61,927 bases of DNA from Streptomyces polyasparticus (GCF_014493765.1 NZ_JACTVJ010000008.1:1-61927), one strand, 5' to 3'. Shown: positions 43,576-52,507, counted from the first letter of the stretch. Notes: generated from the sequence alone by a model not told the origin. Numbers and translations are program-made.

Positions 43576-45108
43576 ATGCGCACCGAAGCCCCCCTCGCCC
43601 GTACCGCCGCCGCCCTGCTCGCGGCGGGGCTGCTCATCTCCGGCTGTTCCGGGGGGAGTTCACCGGATCCCTCGGCCCAGTCCTCCCTGGACGGCGCGGA
43701 CCGGGACGCCCTCGAGACGTACTACGCACAGCAGTTGAAGTGGCGCGAGTGCGGTGTCCCGGGCTTCGAGTGCGCGACCCTGAAGGCGCCGCTCGATTAC
43801 GCGCAGCCGGACGAGGGCGAGATCAAGCTGGCCGTCTCCCGCAAGAAGGCCACGGGCCCCGGCAAGCGCATCGGCTCCCTGATGGTGAACCCGGGCGGCC
43901 CGGGCGGCTCCGCGATCCAGTACCTGCAGGCCTACGCGGCCCTCGCCTATCCCGCTCCGGTCCGCGCCCGCTACGACATGGTCGGCATGGACCCGCGCGG
44001 CGTGGCCCGCAGCGAGCCCGTCGAGTGCCTCGACGACAAGCAGATGGACGCGTACACGCAGACGGACGTCACCCCGGACGACGCGCGGGAGCAGGACCAA
44101 CTGGTCGCCGCGTACAAGGAGTTCTCACAGGGCTGCGAGAAGCGTTCGGCGAGGATCCTGCCGCATGTGTCCACCGTCGATGCCGCCCGCGACATGGACC
44201 TCCTGCGCGAGGTGCTCGGCGACGAGAAACTGCACTACGTCGGAGCCTCGTACGGCACCTTCCTCGGTGCCACGTATGCCGATCTCTTCCCGGACAAGAC
44301 CGGCCGGCTCGTCCTCGACGGCGCGATGGACCCGTCCCTGCCCGCCGAGCAGCTGAACCTCGACCAGACCGCCGGATTCGAGACCGCCTTCCAGGCCTTC
44401 GCCGAGGACTGCGCCAAGCAGGCCGACTGCCCGCTGGGGACGACGAGCGCCGAGGACGCGGGGCGACGGCTCTCGGCGTTCTTCAAGGAGCTGGACGCCC
44501 AGCCCCTCAAGGCGGACGACCGCGAGCTCGGCGAATCCCTCGCCACGACCGGCGTGATCGCCGCGATGTACGACGAGGGCGCCTGGCCCCAGCTGCGCGA
44601 TGCGCTCACCTCCGCGATGAAGGACAAGGACGGCTCGGGTCTGCTGCTGCTCTCGGACAGCTACTACGAGCGCGAGCCCGACGGGAAGTACGGCAACATC
44701 ATGTTCGCCAACGCGGCCGTCAACTGCCTTGATCTGCCTGCCGCGTTCACCTCTCCGGACGCGGTCGAGGAGAAGGAGTCGGACTTCGCGAAGGCCTCGC
44801 CCGTCTTCGGCGAAGGCCTCGCCTGGGCCGGTCTGACCTGCGCGTACTGGCCGGAGAAGGCCACCGGCGAGGCGCATCGCATCGAGGCCGACGGCGCCGC
44901 CCCGCTGCTCGTGGTCGGGACGACCCGCGACCCGGCCACGCCGTACAAGTGGGCCGAGTCCCTGGCGGACCAGCTCGCGAGCGGCACCCTGCTCACGTAC
45001 GACGGCGACGGGCACACCGCGTACGGGCGGGGCAGTGACTGCATCGACACGGCGATCAACCGCTACCTGATCGAGGGCAAGGTCCCGGAGGGCGGAAAGC
45101 GCTGCTGA
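43576..45108 (+). CDS. secreted S33-family peptidase lipoprotein (TAP-like)
   Basis: Encodes 510 residues. Lipobox ISGC near residue 24. Alpha/beta hydrolase of the tripeptidyl-aminopeptidase type: oxyanion region NPGGPGGSA near 102, nucleophile GASYGT near 223, and the C-terminal TAP-like domain APLLVVGTTRDPATPY near 440 (Asp) with DGDGHTAYGRGSDC near 475 (His). Cleaves N-terminal peptides outside the cell. No ribosome site; TACCCT six bases before the ATG suggests a leaderless mRNA. Confidence 0.92.
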   Translation: MRTEAPLARTAAALLAAGLLISGCSGGSSPDPSAQSSLDGADRDALETYYAQQLKWRECGVPGFECATLKAPLDYAQPDEGEIKLAVSRKKATGPGKRIGSLMVNPGGPGGSAIQYLQAYAALAYPAPVRARYDMVGMDPRGVARSEPVECLDDKQMDAYTQTDVTPDDAREQDQLVAAYKEFSQGCEKRSARILPHVSTVDAARDMDLLREVLGDEKLHYVGASYGTFLGATYADLFPDKTGRLVLDGAMDPSLPAEQLNLDQTAGFETAFQAFAEDCAKQADCPLGTTSAEDAGRRLSAFFKELDAQPLKADDRELGESLATTGVIAAMYDEGAWPQLRDALTSAMKDKDGSGLLLLSDSYYEREPDGKYGNIMFANAAVNCLDLPAAFTSPDAVEEKESDFAKASPVFGEGLAWAGLTCAYWPEKATGEAHRIEADGAAPLLVVGTTRDPATPYKWAESLADQLASGTLLTYDGDGHTAYGRGSDCIDTAINRYLIEGKVPEGGKRC

Positions 45109-45149
45109 CCTCCGTACAGGAAGAGTGACTCAGGTCACATTCCGGCTCC

Positions 45150-45172
45150 TGTCACATCCGTGCGGTGTCGTC
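45150..45172 (+). promoter_or_regulatory. candidate ECF41-type promoter
   Basis: TGTCACA (45150-45156) and CGTC (45169-45172), 12 bases apart. These are the -35 and -10 elements reported for ECF41 sigma factors, and the operon downstream encodes one. A gtgac-tcag-gtcac dyad lies just upstream (about 45125-45138). The spacing should be compared with proven promoters. Confidence 0.6.
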
Positions 45173-45220
45173 TGTCCCATGGACGACACCGCAACGGAAA
45201 CGACCCGACAGGAGCCCGTC

Positions 45221-46399
45221 ATGAGTACCTCCTCGCACCGCATCGTCGTCCTCGGCGCCGGCTACACCGGCATGATGACCGCTTCCCGGCTCGCCCGCCG
45301 CACCCGCGGTGACCAGGGCGTACGGATCACGCTGGTCAACCCCTCGCCCCGGTTCACCGAGCGGCTGCGGATGCACCAGATCGCCGCGGGCCAGGAGCTC
45401 GCCGACTTCCGGATCACCGAAGTGCTCGACGGTACGGGCATCGAGTTCGTCGAAGGCCGGGCGACCGCGATCGACGTCGAAGCCCGTGAGGTCGAGGTGT
45501 CCGGGGCCGGGCGGCCACTGCCGTACGACACCCTCGTCTACGCGCTCGGCAGCTCGACCGACACGAGCCTGGTGCCGGGTGCCGCCGAGCACGCGTACAC
45601 GCTCAACGACCCGCGTACCGCCCGCACCATGGCGCTCGAGCTGGCCGGCCTCGCGCGGCAGGGCGGCGCGGTGACCGTCGCGGGCGGCGGGCTCACCGGT
45701 ATCGAGGCCGCCGCCGAGATCGCCGAGTCCCACCCGGGGCTGCGCGTGACGCTGCTGAGCCGCGAGGTGCCCGGCTCGATGATGGGTCCCAAGGCCCAGG
45801 CGTATCTCCTTGCCGCACTCGACCGGCTCGGCGTCACCGTCCGCTCGGGCGTGACCGTGGGCAAGGTGCTGCCCGCCGGGGTGGAGCTGGCCGACGGTGA
45901 ACTCCTCGCGTCCGACGTGACGTTGTGGACCGCCGGCGTACGCGTGCCGAGGCTCGCCGCCGAGTCGGGGATCGCCGTCGACGCGGCCGGGCGGATCCTC
46001 GTGGACGCCACGCTGCGTTCCGTTTCGCACCCGGAGATCCAGGCGATCGGGGACGCGGCCCGGGTCGAGCAGGCCTGGGGCACGCTGCACGGCACCTGCC
46101 AGTCGGGGATTCCGACGGCCGCGTACACCGCGGACGCGATCGCGCGGCGGCTGCGCGGCAGGCAGGTGATGCCGTTCCGCTTCGGCTACATCCACCAGCC
46201 CGTCAGCCTCGGCCGCAAGGACGCGGTCATCCAGTTCACCAAGCCGGACGAGAAGCCGCGGCGGATCTGGCTGAAGGGCCGCAGCGCCGTGTTCTACAAG
46301 GAGACCGTGAGCGCGAGCCCGGTGCAGACGTACAAGCTCACCAAGAAGCTCGCCGGTGCGGCCGTCTGGCCCCAGGGCGGCCGGGCGACGAAGGCGTGA
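45221..46399 (+). CDS. FAD/NAD(P)-dependent oxidoreductase (NDH-2-like)
   Basis: Encodes 392 residues from ATG 45221 behind AGGAG; ATG 45179 is an alternative but overlaps the promoter. N-terminal FAD fold IVVLGAGYTGMMTASRLARR, second dinucleotide fold TVAGGGLTGIEAAAEIAE near 150, and the AIGDAA FAD block near 283. Like NADH dehydrogenase family proteins but lacking a clear C-terminal membrane anchor. Gene partner of the ECF41 sigma factor 42 bp downstream, as is usual for that group. Confidence 0.9.
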   Translation: MSTSSHRIVVLGAGYTGMMTASRLARRTRGDQGVRITLVNPSPRFTERLRMHQIAAGQELADFRITEVLDGTGIEFVEGRATAIDVEAREVEVSGAGRPLPYDTLVYALGSSTDTSLVPGAAEHAYTLNDPRTARTMALELAGLARQGGAVTVAGGGLTGIEAAAEIAESHPGLRVTLLSREVPGSMMGPKAQAYLLAALDRLGVTVRSGVTVGKVLPAGVELADGELLASDVTLWTAGVRVPRLAAESGIAVDAAGRILVDATLRSVSHPEIQAIGDAARVEQAWGTLHGTCQSGIPTAAYTADAIARRLRGRQVMPFRFGYIHQPVSLGRKDAVIQFTKPDEKPRRIWLKGRSAVFYKETVSASPVQTYKLTKKLAGAAVWPQGGRATKA

Positions 46400-46441
46400 A
46401 CGGCCTTGATGCGGAAGCCGGTTGGCTGCGAAGGTGGCGCG

Positions 46442-47326
46442 ATGCCGGACGCTCGCGCCACCGACCAGCCGTTCCTGGAGCACCGCCGTCTGCTCTTCGC
46501 CACGGCCTACCGGATGCTCGGCAGCGTCGCCGACGCCGAGGACGTCGTGCAGGACACCTGGCTGACCTGGTCGAAGGCGGACCGCTCCGATGTCGCCAAC
46601 GCCCGCGCGTATCTCGTCCGCACCGTGACCAACCTCTGTCTGAACAGGCTCACTTCGGCCCGCGCCACCCGTGAGTCGTATGTCGGCCCGTGGCTGCCGG
46701 AGCCGCTGCTCACCGCTCCCGACGTCGCCGAGGAGGCCGAGATGGCCGAGTCCGTTTCCATGGCGATGCTGGTGGTCCTGGAATCCCTCGGGCCCGTCGA
46801 ACGCGCGGTCTTCGTCCTGCGCGAGGTCTTCGGCTACTCGCACGCCGAGATCGCCGAGACCCTCGGCAGATCCGAGCAGTCCGTACGCCAGACCGCCCAT
46901 CGCGCCCGCTCCCACGTACAGGCCAGGCGGCCCCGGTACGAGGCGGACGGCGCCGAGCGCGAGAAGGCCACCCAGCTCTTCCTGAAGGCCGCTTCCGGCG
47001 GCGACCTGAACGGGATGATGGCGCTGCTCGCCCCCGACGTCACCTGCTGGTCGGACGGCGGCGGCAAGGTCACCGCGGCCCGCCGCCCGCTGCAGGGCGC
47101 GGACGCGGTCGCCCGCTGGGTGCTCGGCGTCCTGGCCAAGCCGGACTACGCCGCCATGGTCACGGCCCCGGCCGTCATCAACGGTGAGCTCGGCCTCCTG
47201 TTCACCCTCGACGGGGTCACCATCGGCACGCTCTCGTACGCGGTGACGGACGACGGGCGGCTGAGTGATCTGCGGTTCCAGGTGAACCCGGACAAGCTCG
47301 GGGGTGTGCAGCAGCCCGGAAATTGA
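46442..47326 (+). CDS. ECF41-family RNA polymerase sigma factor (SigJ-like)
   Basis: Encodes 294 residues from ATG 46442 behind GAAGGTGG. Sigma region 2 (LFATAYRMLGSVADAEDVVQ near residue 18) and region 4 (FGYSHAEIAETLGRSEQSV near 130) are followed by a SnoaL-like domain. The three ECF41 hallmarks are present: WLPEPL in the linker, DGGGK in the SnoaL domain and NPDKL near the end. The C-terminal domain replaces a separate anti-sigma factor. Likely drives its own operon from the TGTCACA/CGTC promoter. Confidence 0.93.
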   Translation: MPDARATDQPFLEHRRLLFATAYRMLGSVADAEDVVQDTWLTWSKADRSDVANARAYLVRTVTNLCLNRLTSARATRESYVGPWLPEPLLTAPDVAEEAEMAESVSMAMLVVLESLGPVERAVFVLREVFGYSHAEIAETLGRSEQSVRQTAHRARSHVQARRPRYEADGAEREKATQLFLKAASGGDLNGMMALLAPDVTCWSDGGGKVTAARRPLQGADAVARWVLGVLAKPDYAAMVTAPAVINGELGLLFTLDGVTIGTLSYAVTDDGRLSDLRFQVNPDKLGGVQQPGN

Positions 47327-47363
47327 GTTGCTGCTGCCGAGGCCCACCCGCCACGATCCCCGC

Positions 47364-47471
47364 ATGACATCTCTTCGCACCGCCGCCCTGCCGCTTGCCG
47401 CCGCCACCCTTACGGTGCGCGCGCAGCAGCAGCCCGGCCGTCCATGGAGGCCCGAACTGCCGCTCGCATGA
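47364..47471 (+). CDS. possible 35-residue leader peptide or signal-peptide remnant
   Basis: ATG 47364 to TGA 47471: MTSLRTAALPLAAATLTVRA then QQQPGRPWRPELPLA. The first 18 residues look like a signal peptide. The stop overlaps the start of the LysE gene (ATGA), so translational coupling is possible. It could equally be the 5' end of a lost secreted-protein gene. No ribosome site. Confidence 0.35.
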   Translation: MTSLRTAALPLAAATLTVRAQQQPGRPWRPELPLA

Positions 47472-48088
47472 CGGCGGCAGCGGTCGCCGGACTGCTCGCC
47501 GGTTATGGCATCGCCATCCCGGTCGGCGCGGTCGCGACCTATCTCGTGGCCCTCACCGCCCGCACCTCTCTGCGCACCGGGGCCTCGGCCGCGCTCGGCG
47601 TCGCGAGTGCCGACGGCCTCTACGCCCTGATCGCCGCACTCGGCGGCACCGCGCTCGCCCCGCTGCTCGCCTCGGTGACGGCCCCGTTGCGCTGGGCCTC
47701 GGCCGTGGTCCTGCTCGCTCTGGCGGTACGGGGATCAGTCAGCGCGGTCCGCCAGTACCGGGGCACGGCCGCAGCAGGCCGTGACGTACGCGAACTCACG
47801 CCGCTGCGGGCCTACGTGAGCCTCCTCGGCATCACGCTGCTCAACCCGGTGACCGTCGTCTACTTCACCGCGCTCGTCCTCGGCTCGGGCTCGGGATCGC
47901 CCTCCGGGGGCGCCGAGCAGACCGTCTTCGTGCTCGCCGCGTTCCTCGCCTCCGCCAGCTGGCAGCTGCTGCTCGCGGGCGGGGGAGCGCTGCTCGGCCG
48001 ACTCCTCACGGGCAGGCGGGGACGGCTGGTGACGGCGCTGGCGTCGAGCGTGCTGATCGCGGGGCTTGCGGTGGGGGTGGTGCCCTAG
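47468..48088 (+). CDS. LysE-family exporter
   Basis: Encodes 206 residues from ATG 47468 (ATGA overlap with the small frame upstream); ATG 47444 is an alternative. Six membrane helices. LysE features: GIAIPVGAVATYLV near residue 14, GVASADGLYALIA near 45, LLNPVTVVYFTALV near 128. Exports an amino acid or similar small solute; substrate unknown. The gene is followed at once by a 25-bp repeat. Confidence 0.88.
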   Translation: MTAAAVAGLLAGYGIAIPVGAVATYLVALTARTSLRTGASAALGVASADGLYALIAALGGTALAPLLASVTAPLRWASAVVLLALAVRGSVSAVRQYRGTAAAGRDVRELTPLRAYVSLLGITLLNPVTVVYFTALVLGSGSGSPSGGAEQTVFVLAAFLASASWQLLLAGGGALLGRLLTGRRGRLVTALASSVLIAGLAVGVVP

Positions 48089-48093
48089 CGGGA

Positions 48094-48192
48094 GTGCCTC
48101 CAGCCCTGCCTGACGGAAGTGCCCCCAGCCCTGCCTGACGGAAGTGCCCCCAGCCCTGCGTAACAGAGTGCCCCTGCCCCTGCGTGACCGGA
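48094..48192. repeat. 25-bp tandem repeat, four copies, after the LysE gene
   Basis: Units at 48094, 48119, 48144 and 48168, consensus gtgcccccagccctgcctga plus cggaa. Begins six bases past the stop at 48088. The fourth unit ends just before the TetR gene stop (48203), so the repeat fills the convergent gap. Confidence 0.92.
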
Positions 48193-48202
48193 GCAGCAGC
48201 CC

Positions 48203-48793
48203 CTACACCCCGGGCCACCCGCGCCGCAGATGCCCGAAGGCCGCTTCGAGCGCGCGGCGCGGGTCGGGGTCGAGTGCGGTCAGGTCGGGGATCTCCAGGA
48301 CGTACCGCGCGAGGAGACGCAGGGAGAGATCGCCCTCGGGGCGTCCGGTCTCCTCGGCCATCACCTTCGTGAGCGACTCCTCGCACGAGACCCACAACTG
48401 CCGTGCGTAGGCACGCAACTTGGGGGTGTTCGTCACGAACTCCACCTGCCGCCGGAACGCGTGGTCCTGATCCGACGAGAAGATCCCGCGCCCGGCGAAG
48501 AACCGCTCGAGCGCATCGAGCACCGACTCGCCCTCGCCGCGCTCGCGCACCGCCGCCGCCAGCGAGGCCGCGCGCTCGCTCCCGTCGCCGAGGATCAGCG
48601 CCTCCTTGCCGCCGGGGAAGTGCGCGAACAGCGTGGTCACGGCGGTGTCGGCGCGCTCGGCGATCTGCGCCACGGTCACCTTCTCGAAGCCGCGCTCCAG
48701 GAACAGCTCCAGCGCGGCATCGGCCAGCGCTTTCCTGGTCGCCGCCTTCTTGCGCTCGCGCCGCCCGGGCTCCTTCTTCGCGGTCTCCGTCAT
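48203..48793 (-). CDS. TetR-family regulator
   Basis: Encodes 196 residues. N-terminal helix-turn-helix AALELFLERGFEKVTVAQIA, then ERADTAVTTLFAHFPGGKE, the TetR signature. C-terminal ligand domain without close resemblance to a known class. Divergent from an MFS exporter with two dyads between, so it is the likely local repressor. Confidence 0.93.
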   Translation of the reverse strand: MTETAKKEPGRRERKKAATRKALADAALELFLERGFEKVTVAQIAERADTAVTTLFAHFPGGKEALILGDGSERAASLAAAVRERGEGESVLDALERFFAGRGIFSSDQDHAFRRQVEFVTNTPKLRAYARQLWVSCEESLTKVMAEETGRPEGDLSLRLLARYVLEIPDLTALDPDPRRALEAAFGHLRRGWPGV

Positions 48794-48820
48794 GGCCTCA
48801 GCGTACCGGAGCCATCCCGT

Positions 48821-48867
48821 ACTCGTATCGAGTGCAAAACTGTAGCGATTGCGGTTTTGAAATCGCT
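48821..48867. promoter_or_regulatory. operators between tetR and the MFS gene
   Basis: agcgatt-N10-aatcgct (48844-48867, perfect arms) is a typical TetR-size site; actcg-tat-cgagt (48821-48833) is a second dyad nearer the regulator start. The interval is AT-rich, as expected for overlapping divergent promoters. Confidence 0.75.
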
Positions 48868-48965
48868 GTGCTTTTCTGGATGAGCGGCCACCGTGGCCGC
48901 CGTCCCTCCGCGGACCCGCGGCGACCGCGCCGTGCCCGCTCCCCCCTCACCTCTAGGAGTCCGCC

Positions 48966-50402
48966 ATGTCTGCGACGCCTGCTCTCACCGAGCCGCCCAG
49001 GACGGCGGCCTCCCTCTCCCGTACCGCGCTGTGGCTGATCCTCGGCCTGGTCCTCCTTGCCGACGCGCTCGACATGATCGACTCGACGGTCACGAACATC
49101 GCGGCGCCGACGATCGTGAACGACATCGGCGGCGGCGCATCCCTGATCAAGTGGCTCGGCTCCGCCTACGCCCTCGCCATGGGCGTGCTGCTCGTGATCG
49201 GCGGCCGGCTCGGCGACAAGTACGGTCAGCGCCGGCTCTTCCTGATCGGCATGGCCGGCTTCACCGCGGCCTCCGCGGTCGCGGGACTCTCGCCCGATCC
49301 GGCGCTGCTGGTCGTGGCCCGCGCGGTCCAAGGCGCCTTCGGCGCGCTGATGATCCCGCAGGGCATGGCGATCCTGACGAAGACCTTCCCGCGCGACATG
49401 CTGCGCAAGGCCTTCCAGCTCTTCGGACCGCTGCTCGGCCTCGCCTCCGTGGGCGGCCCGGTGCTGGCCGGCTTCGTGATCGACGCCGACTTCGGCGGTC
49501 TGTCCTGGCGCCCGGTCTTCCTGATCAACCTGGCGCTCGGCGTGCTCGGTCTGTTCGCCGCCACCCGGCTGCTGCCCAAGGACGACGGCGACCGCGGCAC
49601 GTCCGTCGACGGGTGGGGCGCGGGGCTGCTCGCCGTCACCATGTTCGGCTTGATGTTCGGCCTGATCGAGGGCTCCACGTACGGCTGGAGCGCGCTGTCG
49701 CTCGGCTCGCTCGCTGTCGGCGTGGTCTTCCTCGCCCTCTTCGTCCGCCGTCAGCGCACCGCCGCCGAGCCTCTGATCAAGCCCACGCTCCTCAGGAACA
49801 AGGGCTTCACCTCGGGCCTGTTCGTCGGCCTGCTCTACTTCGCGGTGACCAGCGGACTCACGTACGTCATCTCGCTCTTCCTGCAGCAGGGCCTGCACGC
49901 GAGCCCCGGTGACACCGCGCTCGGCATGCTGCCCCTGACGCTCGGCATCATCGTCGCGGCCTTCGCGGGCATGGCCCTGGCCGCGAAGCTCGGCCGGACG
50001 CTGATCCTCATCGGCATGCTCCTGACGCTGGCCGGCGCGGGCTGGCTGCTCGCCCTGGTCCTGGCCTCGGGTCTCTCCGTCGGCCTGTGGGCCCTGGCCC
50101 CGGCGGTCTTCCTGACCGGCCTCGGCATGGGCGCCTGCTTCGGCACGATCTTCGACATCGCCCTCGGTGACATCGACCCCGACGAGGCCGGCAGCGCCTC
50201 CGGCTCGCTCACGGCGATCCAGCAGCTCGCCAACGGCATCGGCTCCGCCACCGTCACCACCGTCTACTTCCACTTCCTGCCCGGCGGCTCGACGCACGCG
50301 ATGACGATCAGCCTGATCGTCGTCCTCGCGACCACGGCGGCCTGCCTCCCGGCGCTGCGGCTGCTGCCGCGCAAGGCGCAGGAGGGGGCGGGCCACCACT
50401 GA
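48966..50402 (+). CDS. MFS drug exporter, DHA2 (14-helix) family
   Basis: Encodes 478 residues from ATG 48966 behind CTAGGAG. Motif LDMIDSTVTNIAAPTIVNDI near residue 35 and GRLGDKYGQRRLFLIG near 78 are DHA2/EmrB hallmarks. Proton-coupled efflux; probably induced when the ligand releases the neighbouring TetR protein. It is distinct from the DHA2 exporter at 31680. Confidence 0.93.
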   Translation: MSATPALTEPPRTAASLSRTALWLILGLVLLADALDMIDSTVTNIAAPTIVNDIGGGASLIKWLGSAYALAMGVLLVIGGRLGDKYGQRRLFLIGMAGFTAASAVAGLSPDPALLVVARAVQGAFGALMIPQGMAILTKTFPRDMLRKAFQLFGPLLGLASVGGPVLAGFVIDADFGGLSWRPVFLINLALGVLGLFAATRLLPKDDGDRGTSVDGWGAGLLAVTMFGLMFGLIEGSTYGWSALSLGSLAVGVVFLALFVRRQRTAAEPLIKPTLLRNKGFTSGLFVGLLYFAVTSGLTYVISLFLQQGLHASPGDTALGMLPLTLGIIVAAFAGMALAAKLGRTLILIGMLLTLAGAGWLLALVLASGLSVGLWALAPAVFLTGLGMGACFGTIFDIALGDIDPDEAGSASGSLTAIQQLANGIGSATVTTVYFHFLPGGSTHAMTISLIVVLATTAACLPALRLLPRKAQEGAGHH

Positions 50403-50447
50403 CACCCGGTCCCGGCTCCGGCCCGAGGTCCCCGCCGCAGGTGCGTG

Positions 50448-50798
50448 TCACGCCGGGCCGTTCCCGTAGTGCGCGTCGATGCGGGAGCGGTAGCCGGGAT
50501 CCGTGACGCGCATGTCGCGGTCGAAGGGCGGAGCATCCCTGATCAGGTCACGGGTGTGGGGGACGTGCAGCACTCCGCCGGTCCGGTCGACGTGGGTGAC
50601 GGCCCAACAGGGCAGCAGCACCCTCTTGTTGAAGAGGGTTCCGCCCGTGTTGACGACCAGATGGTCGGGGCCGACCTCCTCCGAGTGCGCGTCCACCTCA
50701 CCCGCGGGTCCGTCGTCGCCCTCCACGCTGTAGCCGATCACCTCGACGGGTGTGAAGGGCGCGTTCCCGAGCGGGGGAAGAGGCGGGCTGTCGGTCAT
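50448..50798 (-). CDS. PRC-barrel-like small protein
   Basis: Encodes 116 residues from ATG 50798 behind AGGAGTG. The central part (HSEEVGPDHLVVNTGGTLFN, then LPCWAVTHVDRTGGVLHV) has the beta-rich PRC-barrel pattern, and the end holds TRDLIRDAPPFDRD, common in proteins that follow such barrels. Function unknown; stress-related in relatives. Convergent with the MFS gene. Confidence 0.72.
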   Translation of the reverse strand: MTDSPPLPPLGNAPFTPVEVIGYSVEGDDGPAGEVDAHSEEVGPDHLVVNTGGTLFNKRVLLPCWAVTHVDRTGGVLHVPHTRDLIRDAPPFDRDMRVTDPGYRSRIDAHYGNGPA

Positions 50799-51003
50799 GG
50801 CACTCCTCTCCAGTGCGTACGGGGTCGGTACGCACCGCTGGTCCAGATGGAACTCCTGATGTCCAGGCGGCTGCGGACGAAACATTCCGGCCGGCCTCAA
50901 GTCCCGCTGTTCATACGGAAGTTGGTTGCCTTCATCCGTACGGTCGAACGGGGCTTCGTACGGCCGGTTGTTTGCGGGCGCGGGATGCGGCTATTCGAGC
51001 GTC

Positions 51004-51420
51004 ATGGCCAACACACCGCAGAAGAAGGACGAGACGACCACCCGCACCGCCAAGACGGCCGCCGCAAGAGCGAAGCAGACCGCCGCCAAGTCCACGGCCT
51101 CCGGGTCCGAAGCCGCCAAGTCCACGGCGTCTTCCGGGGCCGAGGCCGCCAAGTCGGCCACGTCCGGTGCCGTACCCCAGGCCGCGCTCACGAAGGTGGG
51201 CTCCGCCCTCGGCAGCGTCCAGGCGAAGGCGGGCCCCGTCGTGAGCCAGGCGACCACCCTGGCGACCACCGCATGGACCGTCGTCCGCGCACGCAAGCTG
51301 ATCGCCACGGCGGGCGCCGTGGGGACCGCCACCGTGGCCGCCACGGCGTTCGCGGCAGGGCGCCGCTCTCAGCGCGCCGCCCACGGACCGCTCACCCGCC
51401 TCACCGGAGGCCGGATCTGA
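51004..51420 (+). CDS. Ala/Lys-rich protein with one membrane helix
   Basis: Encodes 138 residues. The N-terminal 60 residues are Ala/Lys/Thr-rich with a repeat (KSTASGSEAAKSTASSGAEA pattern), then an amphipathic section and one hydrophobic helix (LIATAGAVGTATVAATAFAA near 100) ending in RRSQR. Not recognised. Codon bias supports it; no clear ribosome site. Confidence 0.65.
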   Translation: MANTPQKKDETTTRTAKTAAARAKQTAAKSTASGSEAAKSTASSGAEAAKSATSGAVPQAALTKVGSALGSVQAKAGPVVSQATTLATTAWTVVRARKLIATAGAVGTATVAATAFAAGRRSQRAAHGPLTRLTGGRI

Positions 51421-51560
51421 CGCGCCTTCGATGAAGTCGATTTTGCGTCATCCAAGAGCGCGGTTTCGGCAGAACGGGTGTGAGAACCGAGTAAGGGAGC
51501 ACTTGGTTCCGGGCGCGATGCGGACCACGCGCCAGTCGACGACGAGCGGAGGGGCAGAGC

Positions 51561-52421
51561 ATGACGACCCAGACGGCTGCAGCACCGGCACGGGCCACGG
51601 AGTCCCGGGAGCTGGCCGGTCTTCCTGTCGTGGATCCGGCGTCCGTGGCGCCGAGGGACGCCCGTGAACTCTCCAAGACGTTCTTCGACAGGCTGTGCAC
51701 CCTCGAAGAGGGCACGCGCGAGCACCAGTACGTGCGCAACGTGCTGATCGAGATGAACCTCTCCCTGGTGCAGTACGCCGCCTCGCGGTTCAAGCACCGC
51801 GGACCGCAGGAGATGGAGGACATCGTCCAGGTCGGCACCATCGGCCTGATCAAGGCGATCGACCGCTTCGACCTGTCCCGTGAGGTCGAGTTCACCTCCT
51901 TCGCGGTGCCGTACATCACCGGCGAGATCAAGCGCTTCTTCCGCGACACGACCTGGGCGGTACATGTGCCGCGCCGGCTGCAGGAGGCGCGGATCGAGCT
52001 GTCGAAGGCCACCGAGGAGCTGCAGAGCCGCCTGGGCCGCTCGCCCTCCACGCAGGAACTGGCCGAGCTGATGCAGCTGGAGCCGGCCGAGGTGGCGCAG
52101 GTGCAGATGGCGGCCCAGGGGTACAACTCGTCCTCGCTCGACGCCTCGCTGTCCGGTCAGAACGACGAGGGCGAGTCCGCTCTCTCCGACTTCCTCGGGA
52201 CCGAGGAGGACGCGTACGAACTCATCGAGGACTTCCACACACTGGCCCCGCTGATCGGTGAACTCGACGAGCGCGACCGCATGATCCTCCACCTGCGCTT
52301 CGTGGAGGAGCGCACCCAGTCGGAGATCGGCGAGGCGCTCGGCTGCTCCCAGATGCATGTCTCCCGGCTGCTCAACCGCATCATGCAGCGGCTCCGCAAG
52401 GAGATGCTCGCCACTACCTGA
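51561..52421 (+). CDS. SigB/SigF-family RNA polymerase sigma factor
   Basis: Encodes 286 residues from ATG 51561 behind GGAGGGG. Group 3 sigma factor: region 2 (NLSLVQYAASRFKHRGPQEM near residue 67, then GTIGLIKAIDRFD), region 3 (VPRRLQEARIELSKATEEL near 136) and region 4 (IGEALGCSQMHVSRLLNRIM near 255). Streptomycetes have several paralogues for osmotic stress and development, controlled by anti-sigma/BldG switches; I cannot say which one this is. No anti-sigma gene is adjacent. BldG at 25 kb is a possible distant regulator. Confidence 0.92.
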   Translation: MTTQTAAAPARATESRELAGLPVVDPASVAPRDARELSKTFFDRLCTLEEGTREHQYVRNVLIEMNLSLVQYAASRFKHRGPQEMEDIVQVGTIGLIKAIDRFDLSREVEFTSFAVPYITGEIKRFFRDTTWAVHVPRRLQEARIELSKATEELQSRLGRSPSTQELAELMQLEPAEVAQVQMAAQGYNSSSLDASLSGQNDEGESALSDFLGTEEDAYELIEDFHTLAPLIGELDERDRMILHLRFVEERTQSEIGEALGCSQMHVSRLLNRIMQRLRKEMLATT

Positions 52422-52432
52422 GCCGACCGGTC

Positions 52433-52472
52433 GAGGGGTCGTCGGAGGGCGCGTGCCTTCCGGCGGCCCCTC
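52433..52472. terminator. bidirectional terminator hairpin
   Basis: Stem gaggggtcgtcggagggc / gccttccggcggcccctc, 18 positions with three G-U or mismatch sites, 4-base loop. Lies between convergent genes (sigma factor and DUF6817). Confidence 0.75.
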
Positions 52473-52507
52473 GGCCCGTTCCGTGCCGCGTACGGAGGCC
52501 TGCCCGA

